NCBI GenBank assembly: GCA_031431475.1
Contig: JANPDL010000035.1
Coordinates: 310,001-374,000, forward strand
Length of the DNA stretch: 64,000 nucleotides
Source: JADCCX01 sp031431475
Lineage (GTDB): Bacteria > Pseudomonadota > Alphaproteobacteria > Rhizobiales > Beijerinckiaceae
Direction: 5' to 3'
Part shown: positions 8,307-16,741 of the stretch, piece after piece
Layout of the letters: each line of letters begins with the position of its first letter
How positions within the stretch are numbered: the first letter of the stretch is position 1
Position numbers and translations under genes: made by a program
Notes under the pieces: model-generated
Seen by the model: only the letters and a program-made list of their open reading frames with translations
What the model was told of the DNA's origin: nothing
Database searches by the model: none

Positions 8307-9311
8307 ATGAACAGACAATTTCTGATGTCCGGTCTCAGCGCTGCAGCAATCGCTGCGGGCCTTTCTGGCGCTGCGATGGCGCAGACGAAAACGATTGCGA
8401 TTGACGGATCAAGTACAGTGTTTCCGATCTCGGAAGCCTATGCCGAGGAATTCCAGAAGGAAAAGAAGGGAGCCGTGCGTGTCACTGTGGGCATTTCCGG
8501 AACCGGCGGCGGCTTCAAGAAATTCTGCCGGGGCGAAACCGATGTTGCGAATGGTTCGCGCCCGATCCTGCGGCAGGAAATCGACGAATGCGCCAAAAAC
8601 GGCATCACCTTCATTGAGATGCCGATTGCCTTTGATGCCCTCACGGTAGCGGTCAGTCCAAAGAATGATTTCATCACCTGCCTGACGGTCGCGCAGTTGA
8701 AGAAGATCTGGGAGCCCGCCGCCCAGGGCAAGGTGATGAACTTCTCGGATGTTGATCCGAAATGGCCCAATCGCAAGATGACGCTGTTCGGCGCAGGCGC
8801 GGATTCAGGCACATTCGACTATTTCACCGAGGCCGTGAATGGCAAGGCCAAATCCACGCGCGCGGATTTCACGGCGAGCGAGGATGACAATGTGCTGGTT
8901 ACGGGCATCGAGCGGGACGTGAATTCGCTGGGCTATATCCCCTATGCCTATTTCGAGCCGCACCAGAAGCAGTTGAAGGCCATCGCCATCGATGAAGGTA
9001 AGGGCAAGGGTTGCGTCAAGCCGTCGCTGGAGGCTGTCACAGCCGGCACCTACAATCCGTTGGCGCGGCCACTGTTCATCTACATCAGCACCAAGGCTGC
9101 CGAGAAGCCTGAAGTGAAGGAATACATCGAGTTCATCATGACCAAGGGCTCGGCGCTGGTGAAGGAAGTGAAATATCTGCCGCTTCCCGATGCCGCCTAC
9201 GCGATGGCCCTGAAGCATTTCAGGGACGGGCGCAAAGGCAGTGTCTTCGGTGGCGTTCCGGAGGTCGGCGTATCGGTCGAGGACCTGATGAAGCGCGATG
9301 CTAAGGATTGA
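8307..9311 (+). CDS. pstS: Phosphate ABC transporter substrate-binding protein
   Basis: A 334-residue periplasmic phosphate receptor of the PstSCAB importer. A Sec signal peptide ends at AMAQ (about residue 26). The mature protein begins with IDGSSTVFPISEA, which carries phosphate-contacting Ser/Thr residues, and contains the SGTGGGFKKFCRGE and DSGTFDYF loops of the family. AGGAG lies 6 nt before the ATG. It is the first gene of the pst operon, directly behind the Pho box, so it should be induced by phosphate starvation. Confidence 0.96.
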   Translation: MNRQFLMSGLSAAAIAAGLSGAAMAQTKTIAIDGSSTVFPISEAYAEEFQKEKKGAVRVTVGISGTGGGFKKFCRGETDVANGSRPILRQEIDECAKNGITFIEMPIAFDALTVAVSPKNDFITCLTVAQLKKIWEPAAQGKVMNFSDVDPKWPNRKMTLFGAGADSGTFDYFTEAVNGKAKSTRADFTASEDDNVLVTGIERDVNSLGYIPYAYFEPHQKQLKAIAIDEGKGKGCVKPSLEAVTAGTYNPLARPLFIYISTKAAEKPEVKEYIEFIMTKGSALVKEVKYLPLPDAAYAMALKHFRDGRKGSVFGGVPEVGVSVEDLMKRDAKD

Positions 9312-9372
9312 CACCTTCTGGCCATTCGTGCGGAGGGGCCAGTTGCCCCTCCTGTACTAAAGGGAGATCCGC

Positions 9373-10281
9373 ATGGCTTCAGCACTAACGGTGAGTGAGC
9401 GCAATGCTCAGAAAATCCGCGAGAAGATCGTGGAGTTTTTTCTGCTGCTGGCTGCCGTCTCGTCCGTCTTCGTGACACTCGCCATCGTATTTGTGTTGGT
9501 CTACGAATCCTTCGGGTTTTTTGTCACGGTGCCGATCATGGATTTTCTGTTCGGGACGACATGGACACCGCTTTTCGCCGATCCGAAATACGGCATCCTG
9601 CCGCTGCTGGGCGGCACGATGCTGAGCACGCTGGTCGCGCTGGTCTTTGTCGGTCCCATCGGCCTGGCGACCGCGATCTATCTCAGCGAATTCGCGTCCA
9701 ATGGCGTGCGGGAGACGATCAAGCCCATCCTTGAAATTCTCAGCGGCGTTCCGACAGTGGTCTATGGTTTCTTCGCCCTGCTGTTCGTCACCCCTGCGTT
9801 GCAGACCTTCGTTCCAGGGCTTCCGGGTTTCAATATCCTGAGCTCGGGCATCGTTATCGGCATCATGATCATTCCCTATGTTGCCTCGCTTTCGGAGGAT
9901 GCCTTGCGCGCGGTTCCCCAGAGCCTGCGGGACGGCTCGCTGGCGCTAGGTGCGACGCGGCTGGAAACGGCGCTGAAGGTCGTGCTTCCCGCCGCCACGT
10001 CAGGTGTCGCCGCTGCGTTCATTCTGGGCATCTCCAGAGCGGTCGGTGAGACAATGATCGTTGCCATCGCCGCCGGGCAGCAGCCTAACCTGACATTCGA
10101 CCCCAGAGAGCCTGCCGCGACGATCACGGCCTATATCGTGCAGGTGGCGCTGGGTGATCTGCCGCATGGCAGCATCGCCTATCAGACGATCTTTGCGGCA
10201 GGACTCATGCTGCTGCTGATCACGCTTGTCTTCAACGTGATCGGTTTCTGGCTACGGCACCGGTTCCGGGAGGCTTACTGA
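9373..10281 (+). CDS. pstC: Phosphate ABC transporter permease PstC
   Basis: A 302-residue inner-membrane subunit of the phosphate importer with about six transmembrane segments. The cytoplasmic EAA-type loop that docks to PstB is visible (ALRAVPQSLRDGSLALGATRLE). The stop overlaps the pstA ATG by one base (TGATG), indicating coupled translation. The N-terminus is compact compared with the longer PstC forms of many alphaproteobacteria. Confidence 0.95.
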   Translation: MASALTVSERNAQKIREKIVEFFLLLAAVSSVFVTLAIVFVLVYESFGFFVTVPIMDFLFGTTWTPLFADPKYGILPLLGGTMLSTLVALVFVGPIGLATAIYLSEFASNGVRETIKPILEILSGVPTVVYGFFALLFVTPALQTFVPGLPGFNILSSGIVIGIMIIPYVASLSEDALRAVPQSLRDGSLALGATRLETALKVVLPAATSGVAAAFILGISRAVGETMIVAIAAGQQPNLTFDPREPAATITAYIVQVALGDLPHGSIAYQTIFAAGLMLLLITLVFNVIGFWLRHRFREAY

Positions 10282-11228
10282 TGTCGATAGCATTGTCGCT
10301 GCCCGCCCGCGCGTCCACGGATCAGCCCTTTGCAGACCATCTGAAGCGTCGCCATCGCCGCGAGGTTATCTTCATCGTGCTCGGCATCATGGCCACATCC
10401 GTGGGATTGATCGCGCTCGCGATGCTGGTCGTCGATCTGGCACTCAGCGGCCTGACGCGCATCAATTTCGATTTCTTCACCAACTTCCCGTCCCGGCGCG
10501 CCAGCCAGGCCGGCATTCTCTCGGCCTGGGTCGGGTCGCTGCTGGTGATGCTGGTGACGGCATCCATCGGCATTCCCCTCGGTGTGGCCGCCGGAATCTA
10601 TCTGGAGGAGTATGCGCCCCGCAACATCTGGACGAATATCGTCGAGATCAATGTCAGCAATCTCGCCGGCGTTCCCTCGATCGTTTACGGCCTGCTGGCG
10701 CTTGGCCTGTTCGTCTACGGTTTCGGGACAGGGCGCAGCATCTTCACGGCGGGCCTGACGCTGGCGCTGCTGATCCTGCCGATCATCATTGTCTCGACGC
10801 GCGAGGCCATCCGGGCTGTGCCGTGGAGCCTACGGGAAGCCGCCTATGGCATCGGCGCGACCAAATGGCAGGTCACGCGCGATCACGTGTTGCCTGCCGC
10901 CATCCCCGGCATCCTGACCGGCGTCATCATCGGCATCTCGCGCGCCATCGGGGAGACCGCGCCGCTCGTCACCATCGGCGCGCTGTCGTTCATCGCCTTC
11001 CTGCCGCCATCACCCGTGACCGGGACATTCCCGTTCATTTCCTTCGCCTGGATGTTCGAGGGGTTCACGGTGCTGCCGATTCAGCTTTTCAACTGGGTGT
11101 CGCGTCCGGGGCAGGATTTCCACGCCAATGCGGCTGCAGCGGGACTGGTTCTGCTGGCGGTGACGCTGATGCTCAACGCGGTCGCCATCTACTTCCGCTA
11201 CCAGCTGAGGAAGAAGCTCAAATGGTAG
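10281..11228 (+). CDS. pstA: Phosphate ABC transporter permease PstA
   Basis: A 315-residue second membrane subunit, with six predicted helices and a soluble N-terminal extension of about 35 residues. The EAA loop (AIRAVPWSLREAAYGIGATKWQ) is conserved, and the family block SRAIGETAPLVTIGALSFI follows. It pairs with PstC to form the translocation pore. It begins at the ATG overlapping the pstC stop and is followed by pstB after a 55-bp gap. Confidence 0.95.
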   Translation: MSIALSLPARASTDQPFADHLKRRHRREVIFIVLGIMATSVGLIALAMLVVDLALSGLTRINFDFFTNFPSRRASQAGILSAWVGSLLVMLVTASIGIPLGVAAGIYLEEYAPRNIWTNIVEINVSNLAGVPSIVYGLLALGLFVYGFGTGRSIFTAGLTLALLILPIIIVSTREAIRAVPWSLREAAYGIGATKWQVTRDHVLPAAIPGILTGVIIGISRAIGETAPLVTIGALSFIAFLPPSPVTGTFPFISFAWMFEGFTVLPIQLFNWVSRPGQDFHANAAAAGLVLLAVTLMLNAVAIYFRYQLRKKLKW

Positions 11229-11283
11229 GCGCAGCCACCGGACGATCGGACACTTGCGCAATTTTGAGGCTGAAAGTGAAGCC

Positions 11284-12108
11284 ATGAACCAGATCAGTAT
11301 CGATATCAGCCGGGCAACCCATGCGGGCGCTTCCGATGCGCTTCACAGCGCGGATATCAAGGTCTTCGGCCGCGATGTGGATGTGCATTACGGGACCAAG
11401 CAGGCGCTGTTCAAGGTGTCCGTGGATATTCCGGCCAATGCCGTAACCGCGTTTATCGGCCCGTCGGGCTGCGGCAAGTCGACGTTCCTGCGCTGCATCA
11501 ACCGGATGAACGACACGATACCGACGGCGCGCGTGACGGGCGTGGTCAATATTGACGGCGTCAACATCAATGACAAATCGGTTGACCCGGTGCAGCTGCG
11601 CGCCCGGGTAGGTATGGTTTTCCAGAAGCCCAACCCGTTCCCGAAATCGATCTACGAGAACATCATCTATGGCCCCAAAATCCATGGACTGGCGCGGGCG
11701 AAAGCCGATTTCGATGCCATCGTCGAAAGCAGCCTGCGCAAGGCCGGGTTGTGGGAAGAGGTGAAGGACCGCCTGCATGATGCAGGCACCGGCCTCTCCG
11801 GCGGCCAGCAGCAAAGGTTGTGCATCGCGCGCGCCATCGCTGTGAGCCCCGAGGTCATCCTCATGGACGAGCCCTGCTCGGCGCTTGATCCCATTGCGAC
11901 CGCGCGGATCGAGGAACTGATTGACGAGCTGCGCCAGAACTACACGATCATTATCGTGACTCATTCCATGCAGCAGGCGGCGCGCGTGTCGCAGAAGACG
12001 GCATTCTTTCATCTGGGAACGCTGGTGGAAGAAGGCCCAACCACGACGATCTTCACCAACCCGCGTGACAAGCGCACCCAGGATTACATCACCGGACGCT
12101 TCGGCTGA
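11284..12108 (+). CDS. pstB: Phosphate ABC transporter ATP-binding protein
   Basis: A 274-residue ATPase of the Pst importer. Walker A is GPSGCGKSTFL, the signature is LSGGQQQRLCIARAI, and Walker B is VILMDEPCSALDP followed by the switch His (IVTHSMQQAARV). The frame is open from a TTG at 11254, but the ATG at 11284 is preferred: it gives a normal N-terminus and has GAAG just upstream. Spacing to phoU is 21 bp. Confidence 0.95.
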   Translation: MNQISIDISRATHAGASDALHSADIKVFGRDVDVHYGTKQALFKVSVDIPANAVTAFIGPSGCGKSTFLRCINRMNDTIPTARVTGVVNIDGVNINDKSVDPVQLRARVGMVFQKPNPFPKSIYENIIYGPKIHGLARAKADFDAIVESSLRKAGLWEEVKDRLHDAGTGLSGGQQQRLCIARAIAVSPEVILMDEPCSALDPIATARIEELIDELRQNYTIIIVTHSMQQAARVSQKTAFFHLGTLVEEGPTTTIFTNPRDKRTQDYITGRFG

Positions 12109-12129
12109 CCGGGCGAGAGGGACAGATCC

Positions 12130-12846
12130 ATGAACCAGCATATCGTCAGCGCCTATGATTCCGAAATCAAGGAACTGCAGAAGAAGATCGCGGAAATGGG
12201 CGGTATCGCGGAAAAAATGCTGTCCGACGCGCTTGAGGCCATCGAGACACGGGATGTGAATCTGGCGCAGCAGATCATCCTCACCGATGCGCGGCTCGAC
12301 GGTTTGCAACGCGAGGTGGACGAGCAGTCGATCCTCACCATCGCCCGGCGCCAGCCTATGGCGATTGATCTGCGCGATATCTTCGTGGTGTCGCAGATCG
12401 CGGGCGATATCGAGCGCGTGGGTGATCTGGTCAAGAACATCGGCAAGCGCATCATCGCAATGGAAGGTCAGTTTCCGCCCAAGAGCCTGCTCTCGGGTCT
12501 GCGCAGCATGAGCCTGCTGGCGCTCGGCCAATTCAAGGCTGTGCTTGATGCCTATACCCAGAAGGATGTCGATGCAGCGGTGGCGGTGTGGAATAACGAT
12601 GGTGCCATCGACGAGCTCTACAACTCGCTGTTCCGCGAATTGCTGACCTATATGATGGAGGATCCGCGCAACATTACATTCTGCACGCATCTCCTGTTTT
12701 CGGCCAAGAACATCGAGCGCATCGGCGATCATGCCACGAATATCGCGGAAAGAATCTATTACGTCGTCACAGGCGGCACGCTCACGGTTGCCCGTCCCAA
12801 GGGCGATGACGGTCCGGTGATGGCGACGCTTGAGACGGATACCTGA
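12130..12846 (+). CDS. phoU: Phosphate signalling regulator PhoU
   Basis: A 238-residue all-helical protein with two PhoU repeats. The metal-binding repeat signatures are visible (near QIAGDIERVGDLVKNIGKR in the first half and NIERIGDHATNIAERIYY in the second). PhoU couples the Pst transporter to the histidine kinase PhoR and suppresses Pho signalling when phosphate is plentiful. Its stop overlaps the phoB start as TGATG. Confidence 0.95.
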   Translation: MNQHIVSAYDSEIKELQKKIAEMGGIAEKMLSDALEAIETRDVNLAQQIILTDARLDGLQREVDEQSILTIARRQPMAIDLRDIFVVSQIAGDIERVGDLVKNIGKRIIAMEGQFPPKSLLSGLRSMSLLALGQFKAVLDAYTQKDVDAAVAVWNNDGAIDELYNSLFRELLTYMMEDPRNITFCTHLLFSAKNIERIGDHATNIAERIYYVVTGGTLTVARPKGDDGPVMATLETDT

Positions 12847-13544
12847 TGCGTCCCAGAATCCTGATCGTCGAGGATGAACAGCCTCTGGTCACGCTACTGA
12901 CCTACAATCTCGAGGCGGAAGGCTATGATGTCCGCTGCGAGATGCGGGGCGACGAGGCTGCGACGCAACTGCTGGAGGATGTGCCCGATCTCCTGATCCT
13001 CGACTGGATGCTGCCCGGCATTTCAGGGATCGAACTGTGCCGGCGCTTGCGGCAGCGACAGGAAACGAAAGCGCTGCCCATCATCATGCTGACGGCGCGT
13101 GGCGAGGAGAGCGAGCGCATCCGGGGTCTCGCGACCGGCGCGGATGATTATGTGGTAAAACCGTTCTCCGTGGCCGAACTGATGGCGCGGGTAAAGGCGC
13201 TTTTGCGCCGGGCCAATCCCGCGCTGGCGTCAGATATGATCGCGATGGGTGATCTCAGGCTTGACCGGGTAACAAGGCGTGTCCATCGCGGCGAGCGGGA
13301 GGTCAAGCTCGGCCCCACCGAGTTCCGCCTGCTGGAATGCCTGATGAAATCACCGGGCCGGGTTTATGGGCGGGACCAGTTGCTGGATCAGGTCTGGGGT
13401 CGCGATGCGGAAATCGACGACCGCACCGTGGATGTGCATGTTGGCCGGCTGCGCAAGGCAGTGACGCGCAAGACCGAACTCGATCCCATCCGCACCGTGC
13501 GGGGCGCGGGATATGCCTTTGATGAGACGTTCGGGCGCGCCTGA
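12846..13544 (+). CDS. phoB: Phosphate regulon response regulator PhoB
   Basis: A 232-residue OmpR/PhoB-type response regulator. The receiver domain (1-125) has the acidic pocket EDE, the phospho-acceptor Asp in LILDWMLPG, the T of MLTA and the K of VKPF. The C-terminal winged helix (about 135-230) has the recognition region RTVDVHVGRLRKAV. It should bind the Pho box at 8248. No phoR gene accompanies it here. It converges on gcrA with a 2-bp gap and no visible terminator. Confidence 0.96.
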   Translation: MRPRILIVEDEQPLVTLLTYNLEAEGYDVRCEMRGDEAATQLLEDVPDLLILDWMLPGISGIELCRRLRQRQETKALPIIMLTARGEESERIRGLATGADDYVVKPFSVAELMARVKALLRRANPALASDMIAMGDLRLDRVTRRVHRGEREVKLGPTEFRLLECLMKSPGRVYGRDQLLDQVWGRDAEIDDRTVDVHVGRLRKAVTRKTELDPIRTVRGAGYAFDETFGRA

Positions 13545-13546
13545 GT

Positions 13547-14047
13547 CTACCGAGCCCTGCGACGTTCGGCGGCGGGCTGATAGGCAATCGATGAATGGTG
13601 GGTGCAATACGGTGTACCGAAACTGCAATCCGCACCACAGTAAACAAAATCCGATTGTGTGGGATCACCGATGGGCCATTTGCACATGGCCTCGCGCAAT
13701 TCCATGATCTGGACGCGCCGCGACATGGGCACAACCACTTCTTCCTGAGGCTTGAGCGCTGGCTGCAGATAAGATTCGTGCAACATCATCGGGGCCAGCA
13801 CCGTATTGCCGCGCACTTGCGGCATGCTTGTGACGCGCGCGGCGGGACGGGGTGCCGGCGCCTTGCGCTGGCGCGGTGCCGAGGAGACATTTGGCGACTT
13901 GGCGCGCCCGGACAGACCAAGGCGGTGCACCTTGCCGATCACGGCATTGCGCGTGACACCGCCGAGTTCAGCCGCAATCTGGCTGGCGCTCAGACCATCC
14001 ATCCAGAGTTTCTTCAGGAGCTCAACGCGTTCATCAGTCCAGGACAT
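13547..14047 (-). CDS. gcrA: GcrA cell-cycle regulator
   Basis: A 166-residue protein starting with the diagnostic GcrA N-terminus MSWTDERVELLKKLWMDGLS, a helix-turn-helix that binds CcrM-methylated GANTC DNA. A C-terminal Cys-containing sigma70-interacting domain follows (MCKWPIGDP and FGTPYCTHH). GcrA acts with RNA polymerase sigma70 to set cell-cycle transcription in alphaproteobacteria. The frame runs further upstream to 14155, but the ATG at 14047 has GGAGAG just before it and fits the family start exactly. The upstream region contains five GANTC sites. Confidence 0.95.
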   Translation of the reverse strand: MSWTDERVELLKKLWMDGLSASQIAAELGGVTRNAVIGKVHRLGLSGRAKSPNVSSAPRQRKAPAPRPAARVTSMPQVRGNTVLAPMMLHESYLQPALKPQEEVVVPMSRRVQIMELREAMCKWPIGDPTQSDFVYCGADCSFGTPYCTHHSSIAYQPAAERRRAR

Positions 14048-14070
14048 TCCGCTCTCCGCCCTATTGCCCA

Positions 14071-14276
14071 GAGTCGACATCGAATCCGGGTATCTCCACG
14101 GAACACGAGTGTCTCCGCAGCGCTCGACGCGCCTGACTTGGGGATTGCCCTGCACGAGATGTCGCTATGCAGTTCCTGACTGCCTACAATATCGAGTGAA
14201 TCGCATGCAATGCCGTAACGATTCCGCGACGCGTTTTCCCCAAGATCGCTGGGGAAAACTTGACAAGTGTCGAATC
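14071..14276. promoter_or_regulatory. gcrA upstream region with five GANTC sites and a 10-bp inverted repeat
   Basis: The 341-bp gap 14048-14388 holds no gene. GANTC (CcrM methylation) sites lie at 14071, 14082, 14198, 14220 and 14272. A perfect 10-bp inverted repeat, GTTTTCCCCA (14233-14242) and TGGGGAAAAC (14250-14259), has a 7-nt loop and is followed at once by TTGACA (14260-14265), a possible -35 for the rightward PLP-enzyme gene, though no good -10 follows. Cell-cycle control of gcrA by methylation state is inferred from known GcrA/CcrM biology. Confidence 0.6.
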
Positions 14277-14388
14277 AGGTCAATGGGGCGGGAAGAAGGC
14301 GACCCGCATTCTCGCGCCCTTATCCGGTTTCGTATCCCTGGCAGCCCTGTTATTAAGGGACCGGGTTCACCGTTTTCAGGAGTGTCGC

Positions 14389-15396
14389 TTGTCCCGCCCG
14401 GAATTCGCTCTGCCGTTCACCGATCCCTTGCCTGATCACCGCATCCGTCTGGCCGAAATAATACGGGCGCAAGTCGTCATCGATCCGGTGTTCCTGAACT
14501 CACCGCAATATGATTGCGAGCCCCTGAGCGAGGCGCTGGGATGCACACTCACTCTGAAGGTCGAGACGATCAACCCCATCCGCAGCTTCAAGGGACGCGG
14601 GGCGGATTTCCTGATCAGCAGTCTGAAGGCGGAAGCCGCCCGACACAGACAGCCTATCGTCGGTGCCAGCGCAGGCAACTGGGGGCAAGCTCTCGCGTAT
14701 TCATGCCGTGCGGCAGATTTACTGCTGATCCTGTTTGCCTCGGTCAATGCCAACCCTCTCAAGGTGGAGCGCATGCGGGCGCTGGGTGCCGAGGTGCGGC
14801 TGGCAGGCATTGATTTCGATGCTTCGAAGGTGGCGGCCAAAGCTTTCGCAGATGCGTCAGGCCTGCGCATGGTTGCGGACGGTCTCGATGTGGAGGCAAG
14901 CGAGGGTGCAGGCACCATGGCCATGGAGCTTCTGGCGCGTGGCACGAAGTATGATGCGGTGCTGGTGCCGCTTGGCAACGGAGCCATGCTGACTGGGATT
15001 GCCCGCTGGTTCAAGGCCACTTGTCCAGCCACACAGATCTACGGGGTCTGTGCGACGGGCGCGGATGCGATGGAAAAATCCTGGCGCAGCGGCAGCATAA
15101 TCCTGCCACCGAGCATCGCGACAATTGCCGATGGGATCGGCGTCCGCGTCCCCATTCCGGAGGCCGTCGCAGACATGAGCGGCATCGTCGATGATGTCCT
15201 GCTTGTCGAAGACTCCTCCATCATCGACGCCATGCAGTTACTCCACCAGCAGGCAGGATTGATCGCTGAGCCTTCGGGAGCGGCCGGCGTCGCAGCGCTG
15301 ATGGCTCATCGCGATCGGTTTGCTGGCCAGCGCGTCGCAACGATTGTCTGCGGGGGCAATCTGACGGAGGAGCAGGTCCGCCAGTGGCTGAAGTAA
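14389..15396 (+). CDS. PLP-dependent threonine/serine dehydratase-like enzyme
   Basis: A 335-residue fold-type II PLP enzyme. The Schiff-base lysine lies in IRSFKGRGA, the phosphate/substrate loop is GASAGNWGQALA, and PLGNGAMLTG and the C-terminal CGGNLTEEQV complete the set. This matches the catabolic threonine/serine dehydratase group that lacks an ACT domain. The frame extends upstream to 14260, but TTG at 14389 has AGGAG at 14378-14382 with 6-nt spacing and gives the normal family length. Substrate (L-Thr, L-Ser or another beta-hydroxy amino acid) is not decided by the sequence. Confidence 0.85.
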   Translation: MSRPEFALPFTDPLPDHRIRLAEIIRAQVVIDPVFLNSPQYDCEPLSEALGCTLTLKVETINPIRSFKGRGADFLISSLKAEAARHRQPIVGASAGNWGQALAYSCRAADLLLILFASVNANPLKVERMRALGAEVRLAGIDFDASKVAAKAFADASGLRMVADGLDVEASEGAGTMAMELLARGTKYDAVLVPLGNGAMLTGIARWFKATCPATQIYGVCATGADAMEKSWRSGSIILPPSIATIADGIGVRVPIPEAVADMSGIVDDVLLVEDSSIIDAMQLLHQQAGLIAEPSGAAGVAALMAHRDRFAGQRVATIVCGGNLTEEQVRQWLK

Positions 15397-15424
15397 CGCC
15401 CGTTTTCGCTTTTCCCCCTTTTTA

Positions 15425-15453
15425 TTGACATAACCCGGCACAAAACCGATACT
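15425..15453 (+). promoter_or_regulatory. Sigma70-type promoter for argD-argF-hslO
   Basis: TTGACA at 15425-15430 is a perfect -35, followed by a 17-nt spacer and GATACT at 15448-15453 as the -10 (4 of 6 matches). It lies about 80 bp before the argD start, with no other good candidate between. Confidence 0.65.
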
Positions 15454-15531
15454 ACCCCTGAGCCGTCCAGCCTTGGGCGGCCATTTTCGTTTTTAGACGT
15501 TCCAATGCCCGAGGAGAAAGGAACCCCGCCC

Positions 15532-16737
15532 GTGACCTCTGCTGTGATGCCAACCTACGCGCGCGCCAAACTAGCGTTTGAGCGCGGAGAGGGAGTCTGG
15601 CTTTATACGGCGGATGGCGAGCGATATCTCGACTTCGGCGGCGGCATCGCGGTGTCTTCGGTGGGGCATTCGCACCCGCATCTCGTCAATGCCCTGATCG
15701 AGCAGGCGAAAAAGCTCTGGCATACCTCGAATGTCTATACGATCCCCGAGGGTGAGACGCTGGCGAAGCGTCTGACCGATCTCACCTTTGCGGATGTGGT
15801 GTTTTTCACAAATTCAGGCGCCGAGGCACTGGAAGGCTCGATCAAGACTGCGCGGAAATACCATTCCGCCAATGGTCATCCCGAGCGTTTCCGCATCATC
15901 ACCTTTGAAGGGGCCTTTCATGGACGCACTCTGGCGACCATCGCTGCCGGCGGCCAGAAGAAGTATCTTGACGGCTTCGGGCCGGTGTCGCCCGGGTTCG
16001 ATCAGCTGCCGTTCGGCGATCACAAGGCGCTGGAGGCTGCCATCACGCCTGATACAGCTGCGATTCTCGTGGAGCCCATCCAGGGCGAAGGCGGCGTTCG
16101 TGTGATCCCCACGCAGTGCCTGCGCGGCTTGCGTGATCTTTGCGACAAGCACGGCCTGCTGCTTATCTTCGATGAGGTGCAGTCGGGTGTGGGCCGCACC
16201 GGCAAGCTTTTCGCGCATGAATGGTCGGGCATCACGCCGGATATCATGGCGGTCGCCAAGGGTATCGGCGGCGGCTTTCCCATGGGGGCCTTCATGGCCA
16301 CGACGGAAGCTGCCAAAGGCATGACAGCGGGTACACATGGCTCGACCTACGGCGGCAATCCGCTGGCGATGGCGGTTGGCCATGCGGTGCTGGATATCGT
16401 GGCAGAACCCGCGTTTCTGGCCAAGGTCGAGCAGACGGCCCTGCTGCTGAAGCAGCGTCTTGCCGAACTGAAGGATCGTTTTCCCAGCGTGATCGCCGAA
16501 ATCCGCGGCAAGGGTCTTCTCATGGGCATCCGCACCATCGTGCCCAACACCGATCTCGTGGCCGAACTGCGCGAGCAGAAGATGTTGACCATTGGTGCCG
16601 GTGACAATGTCGTGCGCCTGCTGCCGCCGCTCACTGCGGATGAGACCGATGTGGGGGAGGCCGTGAAGCGCATCGAGGCGGCCTGTGTCGCCATCGACCA
16701 GCGCTTGCGGGACGCGGTCCGGACGGCTGCGGAGTAA
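15532..16737 (+). CDS. argD: Acetylornithine aminotransferase
   Basis: A 401-residue class III PLP aminotransferase converting N-acetylglutamate semialdehyde to N-acetylornithine in arginine synthesis; the family often also acts on succinyl-diaminopimelate. Visible landmarks are FTNSGAEALEGSIK, FHGRTLA, LIFDEVQSGVGRTG and the PLP lysine in AVAKGIGGGFPMG. I prefer GTG at 15532, which has AAAGGAA 9 nt upstream and gives the usual start (TSAVMPTYARAKLAFERGEG after Met). An in-frame ATG at 15505 adds nine residues and lacks a ribosome site. It is first in an operon with argF and hslO. Confidence 0.93.
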   Translation: MTSAVMPTYARAKLAFERGEGVWLYTADGERYLDFGGGIAVSSVGHSHPHLVNALIEQAKKLWHTSNVYTIPEGETLAKRLTDLTFADVVFFTNSGAEALEGSIKTARKYHSANGHPERFRIITFEGAFHGRTLATIAAGGQKKYLDGFGPVSPGFDQLPFGDHKALEAAITPDTAAILVEPIQGEGGVRVIPTQCLRGLRDLCDKHGLLLIFDEVQSGVGRTGKLFAHEWSGITPDIMAVAKGIGGGFPMGAFMATTEAAKGMTAGTHGSTYGGNPLAMAVGHAVLDIVAEPAFLAKVEQTALLLKQRLAELKDRFPSVIAEIRGKGLLMGIRTIVPNTDLVAELREQKMLTIGAGDNVVRLLPPLTADETDVGEAVKRIEAACVAIDQRLRDAVRTAAE

Positions 16738-16741
16738 ATCA

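Noticed and set aside
11218..12732. Open frame of 504 codons on the minus strand opposite pstB and phoU
   Set aside because: It is the antisense shadow of two strong genes in high-GC DNA; the encoded sequence is rich in His, Arg and Asp with no domain, while the + strand products have full motifs.
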